Of a stretch of 8,213 nt of DNA, positions 6,062-8,213 are shown one piece after another. Under the pieces are notes generated by a model. The model searched no databases. It saw only the letters and a program-made list of their open reading frames with translations, and was not told where the DNA came from. The DNA comes from an uncultured bacterium. GTDB taxonomy: Bacteria; Planctomycetota; UBA1135; GCA-002686595. The stretch lies in the NCBI GenBank assembly GCA_902826945.1, contig CADEGS010000199.1, positions 1 through 8,213 of the forward strand, read 5' to 3'. How positions within the stretch are numbered: position 1 is the first letter of the stretch; every line of letters starts with the position of its first letter. The translations under genes were made by a program, and so were the position numbers.

Positions 6062-7732
6062 TTGCACACCTCCCGACCCGACGAGCCGGCCGCCCCCGGC
6101 GCTCCCGCGATCGACGTCGTCGAGCTCCTGGTGCTGGGGCTCGGCCGCTACCGCTACTGGATCCTGGCCTGCGGGCTGATCGGGCTCGCGGCCGGGCTGT
6201 ACGTGTCGCTGGCCGAGCCCAACCGCTACCTCTCGAACGGCCGCTTCCTGGTCAAGTTCGGCACGCTCGAGAAGCAGACGCCCGAGACCGTGGCCGGCTT
6301 CGACGACGGCCGCCAGAGCTCGCTGACCGTGGCCGAGGAGATCCAGATCCTGCAGTCCGACGCGACCTTCCGGAAGGTCGTCCAGGACCTCGGCCCCGAC
6401 TACGTGCTCGTCCCGCCGGCCGATCCGACGGCGATGGACTCGCCCGGCATGCCGTTCTGGAAGCGCTGGATGCACGAGCTCCAGCGCCTGCTCTGGTTCC
6501 GCGAGGGAGGCGCGCGCGACGAGGCCACCGGCGGCGAGGACGAGACGGGCGCGCCGACGCCCAAGCGCCTGGCGGCGGCGGTCGCGCGCCTGCGCCAGGG
6601 CACGCGCTTCGGCGGCACGCCGCTCGGGCAGATCCTGTTCGTCGAGTACCGCGACTACGCGCCCGAGCGCGCGCAGGCGATCTGCCGCTCGCTCATGGAG
6701 GCCTGCCAGTGGCGCCACACGCAGGTCTTCGCCGGGCTGCTCAGCCCGCAGTACCTGCAGGGGATGCTGGACGAGGCGCTGCGCGAGGAGGACGTCTGCA
6801 ACGACCGCTTCCAGCAGCACACCGAGGAGTGCGGCTTCTACGACCTGCCGCAGCGCAAGCAGGAGGTGCTGCGCACGATCAGCGAGCTCGAGGACGCGAT
6901 CGCCGACGACGAGCTGCGCGCGAAGGAGATCGAGCGCGAGCTGGCGCGCGTCGAGGAGGACCTGGTCGGCGTGGAGCCGGTCGTGGTCGAGCAGCGCGTC
7001 CCGCCCGAGCGCCCCAACCCCGCCTGGGCCACGCTGACGGCGCGCGTCGAGGACGAGCAGAAGAAGCTGGACGAGCTGGGCACGCTGCTGCGCGCCGACT
7101 CCGAGGAGTACCGCCGGCGCAAGGCCACGATCGACGGCCTGATCGCCTCGTACCGCGAGCAGCTCGCGGGCCTCTCGCCCTCGATCCGCTCCGAGCCCTA
7201 CGACCTCTCGGTGGACAACCCGCGCTACGTCTCGCTGCAGGACGAGCAGCGCGCGCTCGAGCTCGAGCAGGTCCGGCGCACGACGGGGCGCGAGGGCCGC
7301 ATCCAGCGCCTGGCGACCAAGCGGGCGGAGCTGCGCGCGATCCTCGACTGCGAGCCCGTCCACCGCGCGCTGGCGAACGCGGTGAACGCCGCGCGCGGCA
7401 ACGCGGCGCAGTTCACCAAGGCCATGCAGGAGAACCAGCGCCTGCGCGCGATCGCCTCCGAGAAGGAGGCGAGCAACCTCGTGATCATGAACGAGGCGAC
7501 CTACGTCCCGCTCAAGGTCTCGCCGATGCGCTCGAAGAACGTCGTCGTCGGCCTCCTGGCCGGCCTGGCGGCCGGGGCGGCCTTCGGCCTCCTGCGCCAG
7601 CTCCTCGACCCGCGCCTGCGCTTCCCGCGCACGGCCAAGCGCGTCGTCGGCGCGCGCGTGCTCGGCGTCGTGCCCGAGCTGCGCAGCTGGCGCCGGCTCG
7701 GGCGGCTCTTGCGCGAGGGTCGCGCCGCATGA
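6062..7732 (+). CDS. Wzz/GumC-like polysaccharide chain-length determinant (co-polymerase) without kinase domain, 556 aa
   Basis: This inner-membrane protein should set the length of exopolysaccharide chains and couple polymerisation to export. A short cytoplasmic N-terminus is followed by a first membrane helix, about residues 31-51 (RYWILACGLIGLAAGLYVSL). A large periplasmic domain follows: the Wzz-type beta part (RYLSNGRFLVKF, 55-66; EEIQILQSDATFRKVVQDLG, 92-111) and long charged coiled-coil stretches at about 233-300, 325-370 and 390-472. The second membrane helix is about 493-514, preceded by the proline-containing VPLKVSPMRSKN (482-493) typical of the family. A short basic cytoplasmic tail carries LGVVPEL (534-540), where Wzc/GumC proteins lead into their kinase domain. 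Here the protein ends, and the kinase-like domain is encoded by the next gene, which overlaps by ATGA. The TTG at 6062 is chosen because later candidates fall inside the first membrane helix. Only a weak AGG (6049-6051) precedes it. Confidence 0.9.
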   Translation: MHTSRPDEPAAPGAPAIDVVELLVLGLGRYRYWILACGLIGLAAGLYVSLAEPNRYLSNGRFLVKFGTLEKQTPETVAGFDDGRQSSLTVAEEIQILQSDATFRKVVQDLGPDYVLVPPADPTAMDSPGMPFWKRWMHELQRLLWFREGGARDEATGGEDETGAPTPKRLAAAVARLRQGTRFGGTPLGQILFVEYRDYAPERAQAICRSLMEACQWRHTQVFAGLLSPQYLQGMLDEALREEDVCNDRFQQHTEECGFYDLPQRKQEVLRTISELEDAIADDELRAKEIERELARVEEDLVGVEPVVVEQRVPPERPNPAWATLTARVEDEQKKLDELGTLLRADSEEYRRRKATIDGLIASYREQLAGLSPSIRSEPYDLSVDNPRYVSLQDEQRALELEQVRRTTGREGRIQRLATKRAELRAILDCEPVHRALANAVNAARGNAAQFTKAMQENQRLRAIASEKEASNLVIMNEATYVPLKVSPMRSKNVVVGLLAGLAAGAAFGLLRQLLDPRLRFPRTAKRVVGARVLGVVPELRSWRRLGRLLREGRAA

Positions 7733-8213
7733 GCCGCGCGCGCCGCGAGGAGCCGGCCGGCCCGCCGGGCGCCGTGCGCGGGTTGCCGATCGAGGCGGCG
7801 CTGGACGCGCTCGGTCCGCTCCTGAACGAGCTCTGGACGCAGTTCGCCGGTCTCGAGGTCGCGGGCCGGCGCGAGGTGCGCATCCTGTTCGTCAGCCCGC
7901 GCCACGAGGCGGGCACGACGACGCTCGCGACCTGCACCGCGCTCGGCCTGGCGCGGCACCTGGGCGAGTCGGTGGCGCTGGTCGAGCAGAACCTCTTCAC
8001 GCCCGCGATGGCCTCGTACCTGGGCCTGCCGGAGACGCCGGGGTTCACCGACGTCCTCGACGGCCGCGCGACGCCCGAGGAGGCGCTGCGCAACTCGGTC
8101 GTCGAGGGGCTGCACGTGCTCTCCGCCGGGACGCCGCGCGCGCCGCGGCCGGGCGAGCTGGCGAGCGAGCGCGCGCGCGAGCTCGTGCTGCGCGCCGCGC
8201 GCGGCCACCGCTA
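7729..8213 (+). CDS. CpsD/CapB-like BY-kinase family ATPase with degenerate nucleotide-binding motifs, N-terminal part
   Basis: The gene starts at an ATG overlapping the previous stop (ATGA), with GAGGG at 7715-7719 as ribosome binding site, and runs off the right edge after 161 residues. The architecture follows the cytoplasmic domain of bacterial tyrosine kinases: a helix (PLLNELWTQFAGLE, 30-43), strand VRILFVSP, a P-loop position, a second strand and aspartate-loop position, then YLGLPETPGFTDVLDGRATP (97-116) and GLHVLSAG (127-134). These match the family GL-x-D-V-L-x-G and L-H-V-L-P-A-G motifs. The motifs that bind ATP are altered. Walker A reads SPRHEAGTTTLA (56-67), where G-K-S/T-T is expected, so the lysine is absent. 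Walker A' reads LVEQNLFTP (84-92), where L-I-D-x-D-x-R-x-P is expected. Walker B and the C-terminal tyrosine cluster lie outside the window. It probably partners the co-polymerase, perhaps as a non-catalytic regulator. Confidence 0.82.
   Translation, partial: MSRARREEPAGPPGAVRGLPIEAALDALGPLLNELWTQFAGLEVAGRREVRILFVSPRHEAGTTTLATCTALGLARHLGESVALVEQNLFTPAMASYLGLPETPGFTDVLDGRATPEEALRNSVVEGLHVLSAGTPRAPRPGELASERARELVLRAARGHR

Noticed and set aside
5954..7363. 469-aa - strand open frame opposite the chain-length determinant
   Set aside because: The translation is a compositionally biased shadow (L/A/R/D). The + strand has membrane helices, coiled coils and family motifs.
7501..8208. - strand open frames opposite the kinase-like gene
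   Set aside because: Arg-rich shadows. The + strand encodes the conserved CpsD-like sequence with a coupled ATG start.

Overview
The window is very GC-rich (I estimate above 70%), with G or C at nearly every third codon position. Genes are packed with 4-nt start/stop overlaps, and GTG and TTG starts are common. Together with the carboxypeptidase-regulatory-like repeat protein, this suggests a high-GC Gram-negative-type lineage such as Planctomycetota or Myxococcota. That assignment is an impression from style and gene content; no marker gene is present.

Layout. (1) 1-175, + strand: the C-terminal end of an ArsC/low-molecular-weight phosphatase-like protein. It converges on the next gene, and both stop codons lie in one CTAG. 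(2) 172-1944, - strand: a 590-aa, probably exported protein made of repeated beta-sandwich (carboxypeptidase regulatory-like) units. (3) 2076-2879, - strand: a CmoB/DUF1698-like SAM-dependent methyltransferase. (4) 3025-5881, - strand: a tightly coupled three-gene unit. It is read as a small 106-aa protein, then a polysaccharide pyruvyl transferase, then an FrhB-type iron-sulfur/flavin oxidoreductase, with GTGA overlaps at both junctions. (5) 5882-6061: a divergent intergenic region with GC-rich hairpins. (6) 6062-8213, + strand: a Wzz/GumC-like chain-length determinant without a kinase domain, overlapping by ATGA a CpsD/CapB-like cytoplasmic ATPase that runs off the window.

Taken together, 3025-8213 looks like the edge of an exopolysaccharide or capsule locus with two divergent arms. 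The + arm would control polymerisation and export (split Wzc: membrane co-polymerase plus separate BY-kinase-like partner). The - arm would decorate the glycan (ketal pyruvylation, plus a redox enzyme of unknown substrate). No glycosyltransferase, flippase, polymerase or outer-membrane exporter is visible, so the rest of the locus must lie outside, probably to the right.

The most unusual points are three. The CpsD-like protein has lost the Walker A lysine and the acidic residues of Walker A'. The 106-aa ORF looks like a shortened, catalytically dead relative of lasso-peptide B2/transglutaminase-like proteins. The pyruvyl transferase/FrhB-like pair is translationally coupled. No tRNA, rRNA, CRISPR array, insertion sequence or convincing intrinsic terminator was seen.
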